A stretch of DNA of 64,000 nt, from NCBI GenBank assembly GCA_032718475.1, contig JAUCBJ010003741.1, forward strand, positions 1 to 64,000, read 5' to 3'. Positions within the stretch are counted from its first letter, which is position 1, and every line of letters begins with the position of its first letter. The notes beneath the pieces are model-generated. The model was not told where the DNA came from and searched no databases. It was given only the letters and a program-made list of their open reading frames with translations. A program made the position numbers and the translations under genes. This DNA comes from Nemertoderma westbladi. Lineage: Eukaryota; Xenacoelomorpha; Nemertodermatida; Nemertodermatidae. Shown piece by piece: positions 9,664 to 26,042 of this stretch.

Positions 9664-12600
9664 TACCGAACACACCCATCCTGTATGTTCAGACGGAATA
9701 CCTTGATGATTGTGCACCGAACACATCCATCCTGTATGTTCAGACGGAATACCTTGATGATCGTGCACCGAACACACCCATCCTGTATGTTCAGACGGAA
9801 TTCCTTGATTGTGCACCGAACATATCCATCTTGTATGTTCAGACGGAATACCTTGATTGTGTACCGAACACACCCATCCTGTATGTTCAGACGGAATACC
9901 TTGATGATTGTGCACCGAACACATCCATCCTGTATGTTCAGACGGAATACCTTGATGATCGTGCACCGAACACACCCATCCTGTATGTTCACACAGAACA
10001 CCTTGATTGTGCACCGAACACACCCATTCCTGTATGTTCAGACAGAACACTTTGATTGTGCACCGAACATATCCATCTTGTATGTTCAGACATAAGAACA
10101 CCTCGATTGTGCACCGAACACACCCATTCCTGTATGTTCAGACGGAATTCCTTGATTGTGCACCGAACATATCCATCTTGTATGTTCAGACGGAATACCT
10201 TGATTGTGTACCGAACACACCCATCCTGTATGTTCAGACGGAATACCTTGATGATCGTGCACCGAACACACCCATCCTGTATGTTCAGACGGAATACCTT
10301 GATTGTGCACCGAACACACCCATCTTGTATGTTCAGACAGAAGAATACCTCGATTGTGCACCGAACACACCCATTCCTGTATGTTCAGACAGAACCCTTT
10401 GATTTTGCACCGAACACACCCATCCTGTATGTTCAGACGGAATACCTTGATTGTGTACCGAACACACCCATCCTGTATGTTCAGACGGAATACCTTGATG
10501 ATTGTGCACCGAACACACCCATTCCTGTATGTTCAGACGGAATACCTTGATTGTGTACCGAACATACCCATCCTGTATGTTCAGACGGAATACCTTGATG
10601 ATTGTGCACCGAACACATCCATCCTGTATGTTCAGACGGAATACCTTGATGATTGTGCACCGAACACACCCATTCCTGTATGTTCAGACGGAATACCTTG
10701 ATGATTGTGCACCGAACACATCCATCCTGTATGTTCAGACGGAATACCTTGATGATTGTGCTCCGAACACACCCATCCTGTATGTTCAGACGGAATACCT
10801 TGATGATTGTGCACCGAACACACCCATTCCTGTATGTTCAGACGGAATACCTTGATTGTGCACCGTACACACCCATCCTGTATGTTCAGACGGAATACCT
10901 TGATGATTGTGCACCGAAAACACCCATCCTGTATGTTCAGATGGAATACCTTGATTGTGCACCGTACACACCCATCCTGTATGTTCAGACGGAATACCTT
11001 GATGATCGTGCACCGAACACATCCATCCTGTATGTTCAGACGGAATACCTTGATTGTGCACCGAACACATCCATCCTGTATGTTCAGACGGAATACCTTG
11101 ATGATTGTGCACCGAACACACCCATTCCTGTATGTTCAGACGGAATACCTTGATGATCGTACACCGAACACACCCATCCTGTATGTTCAGACGGAATACC
11201 TTGATTGTGCACCGAACACACCCATCTTGTATGTTCAGACAGAAGAATACCTCGATTGTGCACCGAACACACCCATTCCTGAATGTTCAGACGGAATACC
11301 TTGATTGTGCACCGAACACATCCATCCTGTATGTTCAGACGGAATACCTTAATGATTGTGCACCGAACACACCCATTCCTGTATGTTCAGACGGAATACC
11401 TTGATGATCGTGCACCGAACACACCCATCCTGTATGTTCAGACGGAATACCTTGATTGTGCACCGAACACACCCATCTTGTATGTTCAGACAGAAGAATA
11501 CCTCGATTGTGCACCGAACACACCCATTCCTGTATGTTCAGACGGAATACCTTGATTGTGCACCGAACACATCCATCCTGTATGTTCAGACATAACACTT
11601 TGATTGTGCACCGAACATATCCATCTTGTATGTTCAGACATAAGAACACCTCGATTGTGCACCGAACACACCCATTCCTGTATGTTCAGACGGAATTCCT
11701 TGATTGTGCACCGAACACACCCATCTTGTATGTTCAGACAGAAGAATACCTTGATGATTGTGCACCGAACACATCCATCCTGTATGTTCAGACGGAATAC
11801 CTTGATGATTGTGCACCGAACACACCCATTCCTGTATGTTCAGACGGAATACCTTGATGATTGTGCACCGAACACATCCATCCTGTATGTTCAGACGGAA
11901 TACCTTCATGATTGTGCACCGAACACACCCATCCTGTATGTTCAGACGGAATACCTTGATGATTGTGCACCGAACACACCCATTCCTGTATGTTCAGACG
12001 GAATACCTTGATTGTGCACCGTACACACCCATCCTGTATGTTCAGACGGAATACCTTGATGATTGTGCACCGAAAACACCCATCCTGTATGTTCAGACGG
12101 AATACCTTGATTGTGCACCGTACACACCCATCCTGTATGTTCAGACGGAATACCTTGATGATCGTGCACCGAACACACCCATCCTGTATGTTCAGACGGA
12201 ATACCTTGATTGTGCACCGAACACACCCATCTTGTACGTTCAGACAGAAGAATACCTCGATTGTGCACCGAACACACCCATTCCTCTATGTTCAGACGGA
12301 ATACCTTGATTTGGCACCGAACACACCCATCTTGTATGTTCAGACAGAAGAATACCTCGATTGTGCACCGAACACACCCATTCCTGTATGTTCAGACGGA
12401 ATACCTTGATTGTGCACCGAACACACACATCCTGTATGTTCAGACGGAATACCTTGATTGTGCACCGAACACACCCATCTTGTATGTTCAGACAGAACAC
12501 CTTGATTGTGCACCGAACACACCCATTCCTGTATGTTCAGACAGAACACTTTGATTGTGCACCGAACATATCCATCTTGTATGTTCAGACAGAAGAACAC

Positions 12601-15600
12601 CTCGATTGTGCACCGAACACACCCATTCCTGTATGTTCAGACGGAATTCCTTGATTGTGCACCGAACACACCCATTCCTGTATGTTCAGACGGAATACCT
12701 TGATTGTGTACCGAACACACCCATCCTGTATGTTCAGACGGAATACCTTGATGATTGTGCACCGAACACATCCATCCTGTATGTTCAGACGGAATACCTT
12801 GATTGTGCACCATACACACCCATCCCGTATGTTCAGACGGAATACCTTGATTGTGCACCGAACACACCCATCTTGTATGTTCAGACAGAAGAATACCTCG
12901 ATTGTGCACCGAACACACCCATTCCTGTATGTTCAGACAGAACACTTTGATTTTGCACCGAACACACCCATCCTGTATGATCAGACGTAATACCTTGATT
13001 GTGCACCGAACACACCCATCCTGTATGTTCAGACGGAATACCTTGATTGTGCACCGAACACACCCATCTTGTATATTCAGACAGAAAAACACCTCGATTG
13101 TGCACCGAACACACCCATTCCTGTATGTTCAGACGGAATACCTTGATTGTGCACCGAACACACCCATCTTGTATGTTCACACAGAACACCTTGATTGTGC
13201 ACCGAACACACCCATTCCTGTATGTTCAGACAGAACACTTTGATTGTGCACCGAACATATCCATCTTGTATGTTCAGACAGAAGAACACCTCGATTGTGC
13301 ACCGAACACACCCATTCCTGTATGTTCAGACAGAACACTTTGATTGTGCACCGAACATATCCATCTTGTATGTTCAGACAGAAGAACACCTCGATTGTGC
13401 ACCGAACACACCCATCTTGTATGTTCACACAGAACACCTTGATTGTGCACCGAACACACCCATTCCTGTATGTTCAGACAGAACACTTTGATTGTGCACC
13501 GAACATATCCATCTTGTATGTTCAGACAGAAGAACACCTCGATTGTGCACCGAACACACCCATTCCTGTATGTTCAGACGGAATACCTTGATTGTGCACC
13601 GAACACACCCATTACTGTATGTTCAGACGGAATTCCTTGATTGTGCACCGAACATATCCATCTTGTATGTTCAGACGGAATACCTTGATTGTGTACCGAA
13701 CACACCCATCCTGTATGTTCAGACGGAATACCTTGATGATTGTGCACCGAACACATCCATCCTGTATGTTCAGACGGAATACCTTGATTGTGCACCGAAC
13801 ACACCCATCTTTTATGTTCAGACAGAAGAATACCTCGATTGTGCACCGAACACACCCATTCCTGTATGTTCAGACGGAATACCTTGATTGTGCACCGAAC
13901 ACACCCATCCTGTATGTTCAGACGGAATACCTTGATTGTGCACCGAACACACCCATCCTGTATGTTCAGACGGAATACCTTGATTGTGCACCGAACACAC
14001 CCATTCCTGAATGTTCAGACGGAATACCTTGATTGTGCACCGAACACATCCATCCTGTATGTTCAGACGGAATACCTTAATGATTGTGCACCGAACACAC
14101 CCATTCCTGTATGTTCAGACGGAATACCTTGATGATCGTGCACCGAACACACCCATCCTGTATGTTCAGACGGAATACCTTGATTGTGCACCGAACACAC
14201 CCATCTTGTATGTTCAGACAGAAGAATACCTCGATTGTGCACCGAACACACCCATTCCTGTATGTTCAGACGGAATACCTTGATTGTGCACCGAACACAT
14301 CCATCCTGTATGTTCAGACAGAACACTTTGATTGTGCACCGAACATACCCATTTTGTATGTTCAGACATAAGAACACCTCGATTGTGCACCGAACACACC
14401 CATTCCTGTATGTTCAGACGGAATTCCTTGATTGTGCACCGAACACACCCATCTTGTATGTTCAGACGGAATACCTTGATTGTGCACCGAACACACCCAT
14501 CCTGTATGTTCAGACGGAATACCTTGATGATTGTGCACCGAACACATCCATCCTGTATGTTCAGACGGAATACCTTGATGATTGTGCACCGAACACACCC
14601 ATTCCTGTATGTTCAGACGGAATACCTTGATGATTGTGCACCGAACACATCCATCCTGTATGTTCAGACGGAATACCTTGATGATTGTGCACCGAACACA
14701 CCCATCCTGTATGTTCAGACGGAATACCTTGATGATTGTGCACCGAACACACCCATTCCTGTATGTTCAGACGGAATACCTTGATTGTGCACCGTACACA
14801 CCCATCCTGTATGTTCAGACGGAATACCTTGATGATTGTGCACCGAAAACACCCATCCTGTATGTTCAGACGGAATACCTTGATTGTGCACCGTACACAC
14901 CCATCCTGTATGTTCAGACGGAATACCTTGATGATCGTGCACCGAACACACCCATCCTGTATGTTCAGACGGAATACCTTGATTGTGCACCGAACACACC
15001 CATCTTGTACGTTCAGACAGAAGAATACCTCGATTGTGCACCGAACACACCCATTCCTCTATGTTCAGACGGAATACCTTGATTTGGCACCGAACACACC
15101 CATCTTGTATGTTCAGACAGAAGAATACCTCGATTGTGCACCGAACACACCCATTCCTGTATGTTCAGACGGAATACCTTTATTGTGCACCGAACACACA
15201 CATCCTGTATGTTCAGACGGAATACCTTGATTGTGCACCGAACACACCCATTCCTGTATGTTCAGACGGAATACCTTGATGATCGTGCACCGAACACACC
15301 CATCCTGTATGATCAGACGGAATACCTTGATTGTGCACCGAACACACCCATCCTGTATGTTCAGACGGAATACCTTGATTGTGCACCGAACACACCCATC
15401 TTGTATATTCAGACAGAAAAACACCTCGATTGTGCACCGAACACACCCATTCCTGTATGTTCAGACGGAATACCTTGATTGTGCACCGAACACACCCATC
15501 TTGTATGTTCACACAGAACACCTTGATTGTGCACCGAACACACCCATTCCTGTATGTTCAGACAGAACACTTTGATTGTGCACCGAACATATCCATCTTG

Positions 15601-18600
15601 TATGTTCAGACAGAAGAACACCTCGATTGTGCACCGAACACACCCATTCCTGTATGTTCAGACAGAACACTTTGATTGTGCACCGAACATATCCATCTTG
15701 TATGTTCAGACAGAAGAACACCTCGATTGTGCACCGAACACACCCATCTTGTATGTTCACACAGAACACCTTGATTGTGCACCGAACACACCCATTCCTG
15801 TATGTTCAGACAGAACACTTTGATTGTGCACCGAACATATCCATCTTGTATGTTCAGACAGAAGAACACCTCGATTGTGCACCGAACACACCCATTCCTG
15901 TATGTTCAGACGGAATACCTTGATTGTGCACCGAACACACCCATTACTGTATGTTCAGACGGAATTCCTTGATTGTGCACCGAACATATCCATCTTGTAT
16001 GTTCAGACGGAATACCTTGATTGTGTACCGAACACACCCATCCTGTATGTTCAGACGGAATACCTTGATGATTGTGCACCGAACACACCCATCCTGTATG
16101 TTCAGACGGAATACCTTGATTGTGCACCGAACACACCCATCTTGTATGTTCAGACAGAAGAATACCTCGATTGTGCACCGAACACACCCATTCCTGTATG
16201 TTCAGACGGAATACCTTGATTGTGCACCGAACACATCCATCCTGTATGTTCAGACAGAACACTTTGATTGTGCACCGAACATACCCATTTTGTATGTTCA
16301 GACATAAGAACACCTCGATTGTGCACCGAACACACCCATTCCTGTATGTTCAGACGGAATTCCTTGATTGTGCACCGAACACACCCATCTTGTATGTTCA
16401 GACGGAATACCTTGATTGTGCACCGAACACACCCATCCTGTATGTTCAGACGGAATACCTTGATGATTGTGCACCGAACACATCCATCCTGTATGTTCAG
16501 ACGGAATACCTTGATGATTGTGCACCGAACACACCCATTCCTGTATGTTCAGACGGAATACCTTGATGATTGTGCACCGAACACATCCATCCTGTATGTT
16601 CAGACGGAATACCTTGATGATTGTGCACCGAACACACCCATCCTGTATGTTCAGACGGAATACCTTGATGATTGTGCACCGAACACACCCATTCCTGTAT
16701 GTTCAGACGGAATACCTTGATTGTGCACCGTACACACCCATCCTGTATGTTCAGACGGAATACCTTGATGATTGTGCACCGAAAACACCCATCCTGTATG
16801 TTCAGACGGAATACCTTGATTGTGCACCGTACACACCCATCCTGTATGTTCAGACGGAATACCTTGATGATCGTGCACCGAACACACCCATCCTGTATGT
16901 TCAGACGGAATACCTTGATTGTGCACCGAACACACCCATCTTGTACGTTCAGACAGAAGAATACGTCGATTGTGCACCGAACACACCCATTCCTCTATGT
17001 TCAGACGGAATACCTTGATTTGGCACCGAACACACCCATCTTGTATGTTCAGACAGAAGAATACCTCGATTGTGCACCGAACACACCCATTCCTGTATGT
17101 TCAGACGGAATACCTTTATTGTGCACCGAACACACACATCCTGTATGTTCAGACGGAATACCTTGATTGTGCACCGAACACACCCATTCCTGTATGTTCA
17201 GACGGAATACCTTGATGATCGTGCACCGAACACACCCATCCTGTATGATCAGACGGAATACCTTGATTGTGCACCGAACACACCCATCCTGTATGTTCAG
17301 ACGGAATACCTTGATTGTGCACCGAACACACCCATCTTGTATATTCAGACAGAAAAACACCTCGATTGTGCACCGAACACACCCATTCCTGTATGTTCAG
17401 ACGGAATACCTTGATTGTGCACCGAACACACCCATCTTGTATGTTCACACAGAACACCTTGATTGTGCACCGAACACACCCATTCCTGTATGTTCAGACA
17501 GAACACTTTGATTGTGCACCGAACATATCCATCTTGTATGTTCAGACAGAAGAACACCTCGATTGTGCACCGAACACACCCATTCCTGTATGTTCAGACA
17601 GAACACTTTGATTGTGCACCGAACATATCCATCTTGTATGTTCAGACAGAAGAACACCTCGATTGTGCACCGAACACACCCATCTTGTATGTTCACACAG
17701 AACACCTTGATTGTGCACCGAACACACCCATTCCTGTATGTTCAGACAGAACACTTTGATTGTGCACCGAACATATCCATCTTGTATGTTCAGACAGAAG
17801 AACACCTCGATTGTGCACCGAACACACCCATTCCTGTATGTTCAGACGGAATACCTTGATTGTGCACCGAACACACCCATTACTGTATGTTCAGACGGAA
17901 TTCCTTGATTGTGCACCGAACATATCCATCTTGTATGTTCAGACGGAATACCTTGATTGTGTACCGAACACACCCATCCTGTATGTTCAGACGGAATACC
18001 TTGATGATTGTGCACCGAACACATCCATCCTGTATGTTCAGACGGAATACCTTGATTGTGCACCGAACACACCCATCTTTTATGTTCAGACAGAAGAATA
18101 CCTCGATTGTGCACCGAACACACCCATTCCTGTATGTTCAGACGGAATACCTTGATTGTGCACCGAACACACCCATCCTGTATGTTCAGACGGAATACCT
18201 TGATTGTGCACCGAACACACCCATCTTGTATGTTCAGACAGAAGAATACCTCGATTGTGCACCGAACACACCCATTCCTGAATGTTCAGACGGAATACCT
18301 TGATTGTGCACCGAACACATCCATCCTGTATGTTCAGACGGAATACCTTAATGATTGTGCACCGAACACACCCATTCCTGTATGTTCAGACGGAATACCT
18401 TGATGATCGTGCACCGAACACACCCATCCAGTATGTTCAGACGGAATACCTTGATTGTGCACCGAACACACCCATCTTGTATGTTCAGACAGAAGAATAC
18501 CTCGATTGTGCACCGAACACACCCATTCCTGTATGTTCAGACGGAATACCTTGATTGTGCACCGAACACATCCATCCTGTATGTTCAGACAGAACACTTT

Positions 18601-21600
18601 GATTGTGCACCGAACATACCCATTTTGTATGTTCAGACATAAGAACACCTCGATTGTGCACCGAACACACCCATTCCTGTATGTTCAGACGGAATTCCTT
18701 GATTGTGCACCGAACACACCCATCTTGTATGTTCAGACAGAAGAATACCTTGATATTGTGCACCGAACACATCCATCCTGTATGTTCAGACGGAATACCT
18801 TGATGATTGTGCACCGAACACACCCATTCCTGTATGTTCAGACGGAATACCTTGATGATTGTGCACCGAACACATCCATCCTGTATGTTCAGACGGAATA
18901 CCTTGATGATTGTGCACCGAACACACCCATCCTGTATGTTCAGACGGAATACCTTGATGATTGTGCACCGAACACACCCATTCCTGTATGTTCAGACGGA
19001 ATACCTTGATTGTGCACCGTACACACCCATCCTGTATGTTCAGACGGAATACCTTGATGATTGTGCACCGAAAACACCCATCCTGTATGTTCAGACGGAA
19101 TACCTTGATTGTGCACCGTACACACCCATCCTGTATGTTCAGACGGAATACCTTGATGATCGTGCACCGAACACACCCATCCTGTATGTTCAGACGGAAT
19201 ACCTTGATTGTGCACCGAACACACCCATCTTGTACGTTCAGACAGAAGAATACCTCGATTGTGCACCGAACACACCCATTCCTCTATGTTCAGACGGAAT
19301 ACCTTGATTTGGCACCGAACACACCCATCTTGTATGTTCAGACAGAAGAATACCTCGATTGTGCACCGAACACACCCATTCCTGTATGTTCAGACGGAAT
19401 ACCTTGATTGTGCACCGAACACACACATCCTGTATGTTCAGACGGAATACCTTGATTGTGCACCGAACACACCCATTCCTGTATGTTCAGACGGAATACC
19501 TTGATGATCGTGCACCGAACACACCCATCCTGTATGTTCAGACGGAATACCTTGATTGTGCACCGAACACACCCATCTTGTATGTTCAGACAGAAGAATA
19601 CCTCGATTGTGCACCGAACACACCCATTCCTGTATGTTCAGACAGAACACTTTATTTTGCACCGAACACACCCATCCTGTATGATCAGACGGAATACCTT
19701 GATTGTGCACCGAACACACCCATCCTGTATGTTCAGACGGAATACCTTGATTGTGCACCGAACACACCCATCTTGTATATTCAGACAGAAAAACACCTCG
19801 ATTGTGCACCGAACACACCCATTCCTGTATGTTCAGACGGAATACCTTGATTGTGCACCGAAAACACCCATCTTGTATGTTCACACAGAACACCTTGATT
19901 GTGCACCGAACACACCCATTCCTGTATGTTCAGACAGAACACTTTGATTGTGCACCGAACATATCCATCTTGTATGTTCAGACAGAAGAACACCTCGATT
20001 GTGCACCGAACACACCCATTCCTGTATGTTCAGACGGAATACCTTGATGATTGTGCACCGAACACACCCATCCTGTATGTTCAGACGGAATACCTTGATT
20101 GTGCACCGAACACATCCATCCTGTATGTTCAGACAGAAGAATTCCTCGATTGTGCACCGAACACACCCATTCCTGTATGTTCAGACGGAATACCTTGATT
20201 GTGCACCGAACACACCCATCCTGTATGTTCAGACGGAATACCTTGATTGTGCACCGTACACACCCATCCTGTATGTTCAGACGGAATACCTTGATTGTGC
20301 ACCGAACACACCCATCCTGTATGTTCAGACGGAATACCTTGATGATCGTGCACCGAACACACCCATCCTGTATGTTCAGACGGAATACCTTGATTGTGCA
20401 CCGAACACACCCATCTTGTATGTTCAGACAGAAGAATACCTCGATTGTGCACCGAACACACCCATTCCTGAATTTTCAGACGGAATACCTTGATTGTGCA
20501 CCGAACACATCCATCCTGTATGTTCAGACGGAATACCTTGATGATTGTGCACCGAACACACCCATTCCTGTATGTTCAGACGGAATACCTTGATTGTGCA
20601 CCGTACACACCCATCCTGTATGTTCAGACGGAATACCTTGATGATTGTGCACCGAAAACACCCATCCTGTATGTTCAGACGGAATACCTTGATTGTGCAC
20701 CGTACACACCCATCCTGTATGTTCAGACGGAATACCTTGATGATGGTGCACCGAACACACCCATCCTGTATGTTCAGACGGAATACCTTGATTGTGCACC
20801 GAACACACCCATCTTGTACGTTCAGACAGAAGAATACCTCGATTGTGCACCGAACACACCCATTCCTCTATGTTCAGACGGAATACCTTGATTTGGCACC
20901 GAACACACCCATCTTGTATGTTCAGACAGAAGAATACCTCGATTGTGCACCGAACACACCCATTCCTGTATGTTCAGACGGAATACCTTGATTGTGCACC
21001 GAACACACACATAATGTATGTTCAGACGGAATACCTTGATTGTGCACCGAACACACCCATCTTGTATGTTCAGACAGAACACCTTGATTGTGCACCGAAC
21101 ACACCCATTCCTGTATGTTCAGACAGAACACTTTGATTGTGCACCGAACATATCCATCTTGTATGTTCAGACAGAAGAACACCTCGATTGTGCACCGAAC
21201 ACACCCATTCCTGTATGTTCAGACGGAATTCCTTGATTGTGCACCGAACATATCCATCTTGTATGTTCAGACGGAATAGCTTGATTGTGTACCGAACACA
21301 CCCATCCTGTATGTTCAGACGGAATACCTTGATGATTGTGCACCGAACACATCCATCCTGTATGTTCAGACGGAATACCTTGATTGTGCACCATACACAC
21401 CCATCCTGTATGTTCAGACGGAATACCTTGATTGTGCACCGAACACACCCATCCTGTATGTTCAGACGGAATACCTTGATTGTGCACCGAACACACCCAT
21501 TCCTGAATGTTCAGACGGAATACCTTGATTGTGCACCGAACACATCCATCCTGTATGTTCAGACGGAATACCTTAATGATTGTGCACCGAACACACCCAT

Positions 21601-24600
21601 TCCTGTATGTTCAGACGGAATACCTTGATGATCGTGCACCGAACACACCCATCCTGTATGTTCAGACGGAATACCTTGATTGTGCACCGAACACACCCAT
21701 CTTATATGTTCAGACAGAAGAATACCTCGATTGTGCACCGAACACACCCATTCCTGTATGTTCAGACGGAATACCTTGATTGTGCACCGAACACATCCAT
21801 CCTGTATGTTCAGACAGAAGAATACCTTGATGATTGTGCACCGAACACATCCATCCTGTATGTTCAGACGGAATACCTTGATGATTGTGCACCGAACACA
21901 CCCATTCCTGTATGTTCAGACGGAATACCTTGATGATTGTGCACCGAACACATCCATCCTGTATGTTCAGACGGAATACCTTGATGATTGTGCACCGAAC
22001 ACACCCATCCTGTATGTGCAGACGGAATACCTTGATGATTGTGCACCGAACACACCCATTCCTGTATGTTCAGACGGAATACCTTGATTGTGCACCGTAC
22101 ACACCCATCCTGTATGTTCAGACGGAATACCTTGATGATTGTGCACCGAAAACACCCATCCTGTATGTTCAGACGGAATACCTTGATTGTGCACCGTACA
22201 CACCCATCCTGTATGTTCAGACGGAATACCTTGATGATCGTGCACCGAACACACCCATCCTGTATGTTCAGACGGAATACCTTGATTGTGCACCGAACAC
22301 ACCCATCTTGTACGTTCAGACAGAAGAATACCTCGATTGTGCACCGAACACACCCATTCCTCTATGTTCAGACGGAATACCTTGATTTGGCACCGAACAC
22401 ACCCATCTTGTATGTTCAGACAGAAGAATACCTCGATTGTGCACCGAACACACCCATTCCTGTATGTTCAGACGGAATACCTTGATTGTGCACCGAACAC
22501 ACACATCCTGTATGTTCAGACGGAATACCTTGATTGTGCACCGAACACACCCATTCCTGTATGTTCAGACGGAATACCTTGATGATCGTGCACCGAACAC
22601 ACCCATCCTGTATGTTCAGACGGAATACCTTGATTGTGCACCGAACACACCCATCTTGTATGTTCAGACAGAAGAATACCTCGATTGTGCACCGAACACA
22701 CCCATTCCTGTATGTTCAGACAGAACACTTTGATTTTGCACCGAACACACCCATCCTGTATGATCAGACGGAATACCTTGATTGTGCACCGAACACACCC
22801 ATCCTGTATGTTCAGACGGAATACCTTGCTTGTGCACCGAACACACCCATCTTGTATATTCAGACAGAAAAACACCTCGATTGTGCACCGAACACACCCA
22901 TTCCTGTATGTTTAGACGGAATACCTTGATTGTGCACCGAACACACCCATCTTGTATGTTCACACAGAACACCTTGATTGTGCACCGAACACACCCATTC
23001 CTGTATGTTCAGACAGAACACTTTGATTGTGCACCGAACATATCCATCTTGTATGTTCAGACAGAAGAACACCTCGATTGTGCACCGAACACACCCATTA
23101 CTGTATGTTCAGACGGAATTCCTTGATTGTGCACCGAACATATCCATCTTGTATGTTCAGACGGAATACCTTGATTGTGTACCGAACACACCCATCCTGT
23201 ATGTTCAGACGGAATACCTTGATGATTGTGCACCGAACACATCCATCCTGTATGTTCAGACGGAATACCTTGATTGTGCACCGAACACACCCATCTTTTA
23301 TGTTCAGACAGAAGAATACCTCGATTGTGCACCGAACACACCCATTCCTGTATGTTCAGACGGAATACCTTGATTGTGCACCGAACACACCCATCCTGTA
23401 TGTTCAGACGGAATACCTTGATTGTGCACCGAACACACCAATCTTGTATGTTCAGACAGAAGAATACCTCGATTGTGCACCGAACACACCCATTCCTGAA
23501 TGTTCAGACGGAATACCTTGATTGTGCACCGAACACATCCATCCTGTATGTTCAGACGGAATACCTTGATGATTGTGCACCGAACACACCCATTCCTGTA
23601 TGTTCAGACGGAATACCTTGATTGTGTACCGAACACACCCATCCTGTATGTTCAGACGGAATACCTTGATGATTGTGCACCGAACACATCCATCCTGTAT
23701 GTTCAGACGGAATACCTTGATTGTGCACCATACACACCCATCCTGTATGTTCAGACGGAATACCTTGATTGTGCACCGAACACACCCATCTTGTATGTTC
23801 AGACAGAAGAATACCTCGATTGTGCACCGAACACACCCATTCCTGTATGTTCAGACAGAACACTTTGATTTTGCACCGAACACACCCATCCTGTATGATC
23901 AGACGGAATACCTTGATTGTGCACCGAACACACCCATCCTGTATGTTCAGACGGAATACCTTGATTGTGCACCGAACACACCCATCTTGTATGTTCAGAC
24001 AGAAAAACACCTCGATTGTGCACCGAACACACCCATTCCTGTATGTTCAGACGGAATACCTTGATTGTGCACCGAACACACCCATCTTGTATGTTCACAC
24101 AGAACACCTTGATTGTGCACCGAACACACCCATTCCTGTATGTTCAGACAGAACACTTTGATTGTGCACCGAACATATCCATCTTGTATGTTCAGACAGA
24201 AGAACACCTCGATTGTGCACCGAACACACCCATTCCTGTATGTTCAGACGGAATTCCTTGATTGTGCACCGAACATATCCATCTTGTATGTTCAGACGGA
24301 ATACCTTGATTGTGTACCGAACACACCCATCCTGTATGTTCAGACGGAATAACTTGATGATTGTGCACCGAACACATCCATCCTGTATGTTCAGACGGAA
24401 TACCTTGATTGTGCACCGAACACACCCATCTTTTATGTTCAGACATAAGAATACCTCGATTGTGCACCGAACACACCCATTCCTGTATGTTCAGACGGAA
24501 TACCTTGATTGTGCACCGAACACACCCATCCTGTATGTTCAGACGGAATACCTTGATTGTGCACCGAACACACCCATCTTTTATGTTCAGACAGAAGAAT

Positions 24601-25705
24601 ACCTCGATTGTGCACCGAACACACCCATTCCTGTATGTTCAGACGGAATACCTTGGATTGTGCACCGAACACACCCATCCTGTATGTTCAGACGGAATAC
24701 CTTGATTGTGCACCGAACACACCCATCCTGTATGTTCAGACGGAATACCTTGATGATCGTGCACCGAACACACCCATCCTGTATGTTCAGACGGAATACC
24801 TTGATGATCGTGCACCGAACACACCCATCCTGTATGTTCAGACGGAATACCTTGATTGTGCACCGAACACATCCATCCTGTATGTTCAGACGGAATACCT
24901 TGATTGTGCACCGAACACACCCATCCTGTATGTTCAGACGGAATACCTTGATTGTGCACAGAACACACCCATCTTGTATGTTCAGACAGAACACCTTGAT
25001 TGTGCACCGAACACACCCATCTTGTATGTTCAGACAGAACACCTTGATTGTGCACCGAACACACCCATCCTGTATGTTCAGACGGAATACCTTGATTGTG
25101 CACCGAACACACCCTTGATTGTGCACCGAACACACCCATTCCTGTATGTTCAGACAGAACACTTTGATTGTGCACCGAACACACCCATCCTGTATGTTCA
25201 GACGGAATACCTTGATGATTGTGCACCGAACACACCCATTCCTGTATGTTCAGACGGAATACCTTGATTGTGCACCGTACTCACCCATCCTGTATGTTCA
25301 GACGGAATACCTTGATGATTGTGCACCGAACACACCCACCCTGTATGTTCAGACGGAATACCTTGATTGTGCACCGTACACACCCATCCTGTATGTTCAG
25401 ACGGAATACCTTGATGATCGTGCACCGAACACACCCATCCTGTATGTTCAGACGGAATACCTTGATTGTGCACCGTACACACCCATCCTGTATGTTCAGA
25501 CGGAATACCTTGATTGTGCACCGAACACACCCATCTTGTATGTTCAGACAGAAGAATACCTCGATTGTGCACCGAACACACCCATTCCTGTATGTTCAGA
25601 CGGAATACCTTGATTGTGCACCGAACACACCCATCTTGTATGTTCAGACAGAAGAATACCTCGATTGTGCACCGAACACACCCATTCCTGTATGTTCAGA
25701 CGGAA
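9664..25705. repeat. 48/51-bp satellite, main block (about 16 kb, roughly 320 monomers)
   Basis: Uninterrupted tandem copies of the same monomer as the left block. Recurrent variants (GTACACAC, GAAAACACC, TTTTATGTT, CAGACATAAGAAC, GATTTGGCACC) recur in fixed order. This shows higher-order duplication: for example CGAACATACCCATTTTGTAT recurs with a 1936-bp offset (about 14.34 and 16.28 kb) and again 2335 bp later. All six frames are open for long stretches because most units are multiples of three. The many 60-320-aa open frames here are not supported as genes: frames switch at the frequent 49-bp units, and both strands are equally open. Confidence 0.97.
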
Positions 25706-26042
25706 TGAACCAATGAAATCAGCACATTCTAAAACCTCAGTAGTCAAACTGTATGGCCAATTTACCACGTTTGAAAAAAGTGCTACTTCCACTTTTGGTG
25801 CTCTTTTAGTATTGATAAAAAAAATGAAAATTTTGCTTCTAATCTTACTAATACTTACGTATTAATTACTAATAATGAATTCAACAAACCAAAAAAGAAT
25901 AGTATGGTTTCATGGTTATACCAAAGTCTTTGTAGGGTGATGTATTTTGTGTAATTTTATCAATTCCGAAAGGTTCCGAAATGGTATGGGTGCCAGGAAC
26001 TCCTCATATCCTCATATCTATAGTAGTTCATGGTAGTAGTAG
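25706..26042. other. Spacer between two related satellites
   Basis: AT-rich unique sequence. It ends in a short AGT repeat (GGTAGTAGTAGTAGTATG) exactly at the first monomer of the next array. That short repeat resembles the LINE tail, but no LINE body precedes it. No gene is seen. Confidence 0.6.

Noticed and set aside
9664-25705. Dozens of 60-320-aa open frames in the 48/51-bp array
   Set aside because: They arise from a triplet-length repeat on both strands, change frame at 49-bp units and have no unique sequence.
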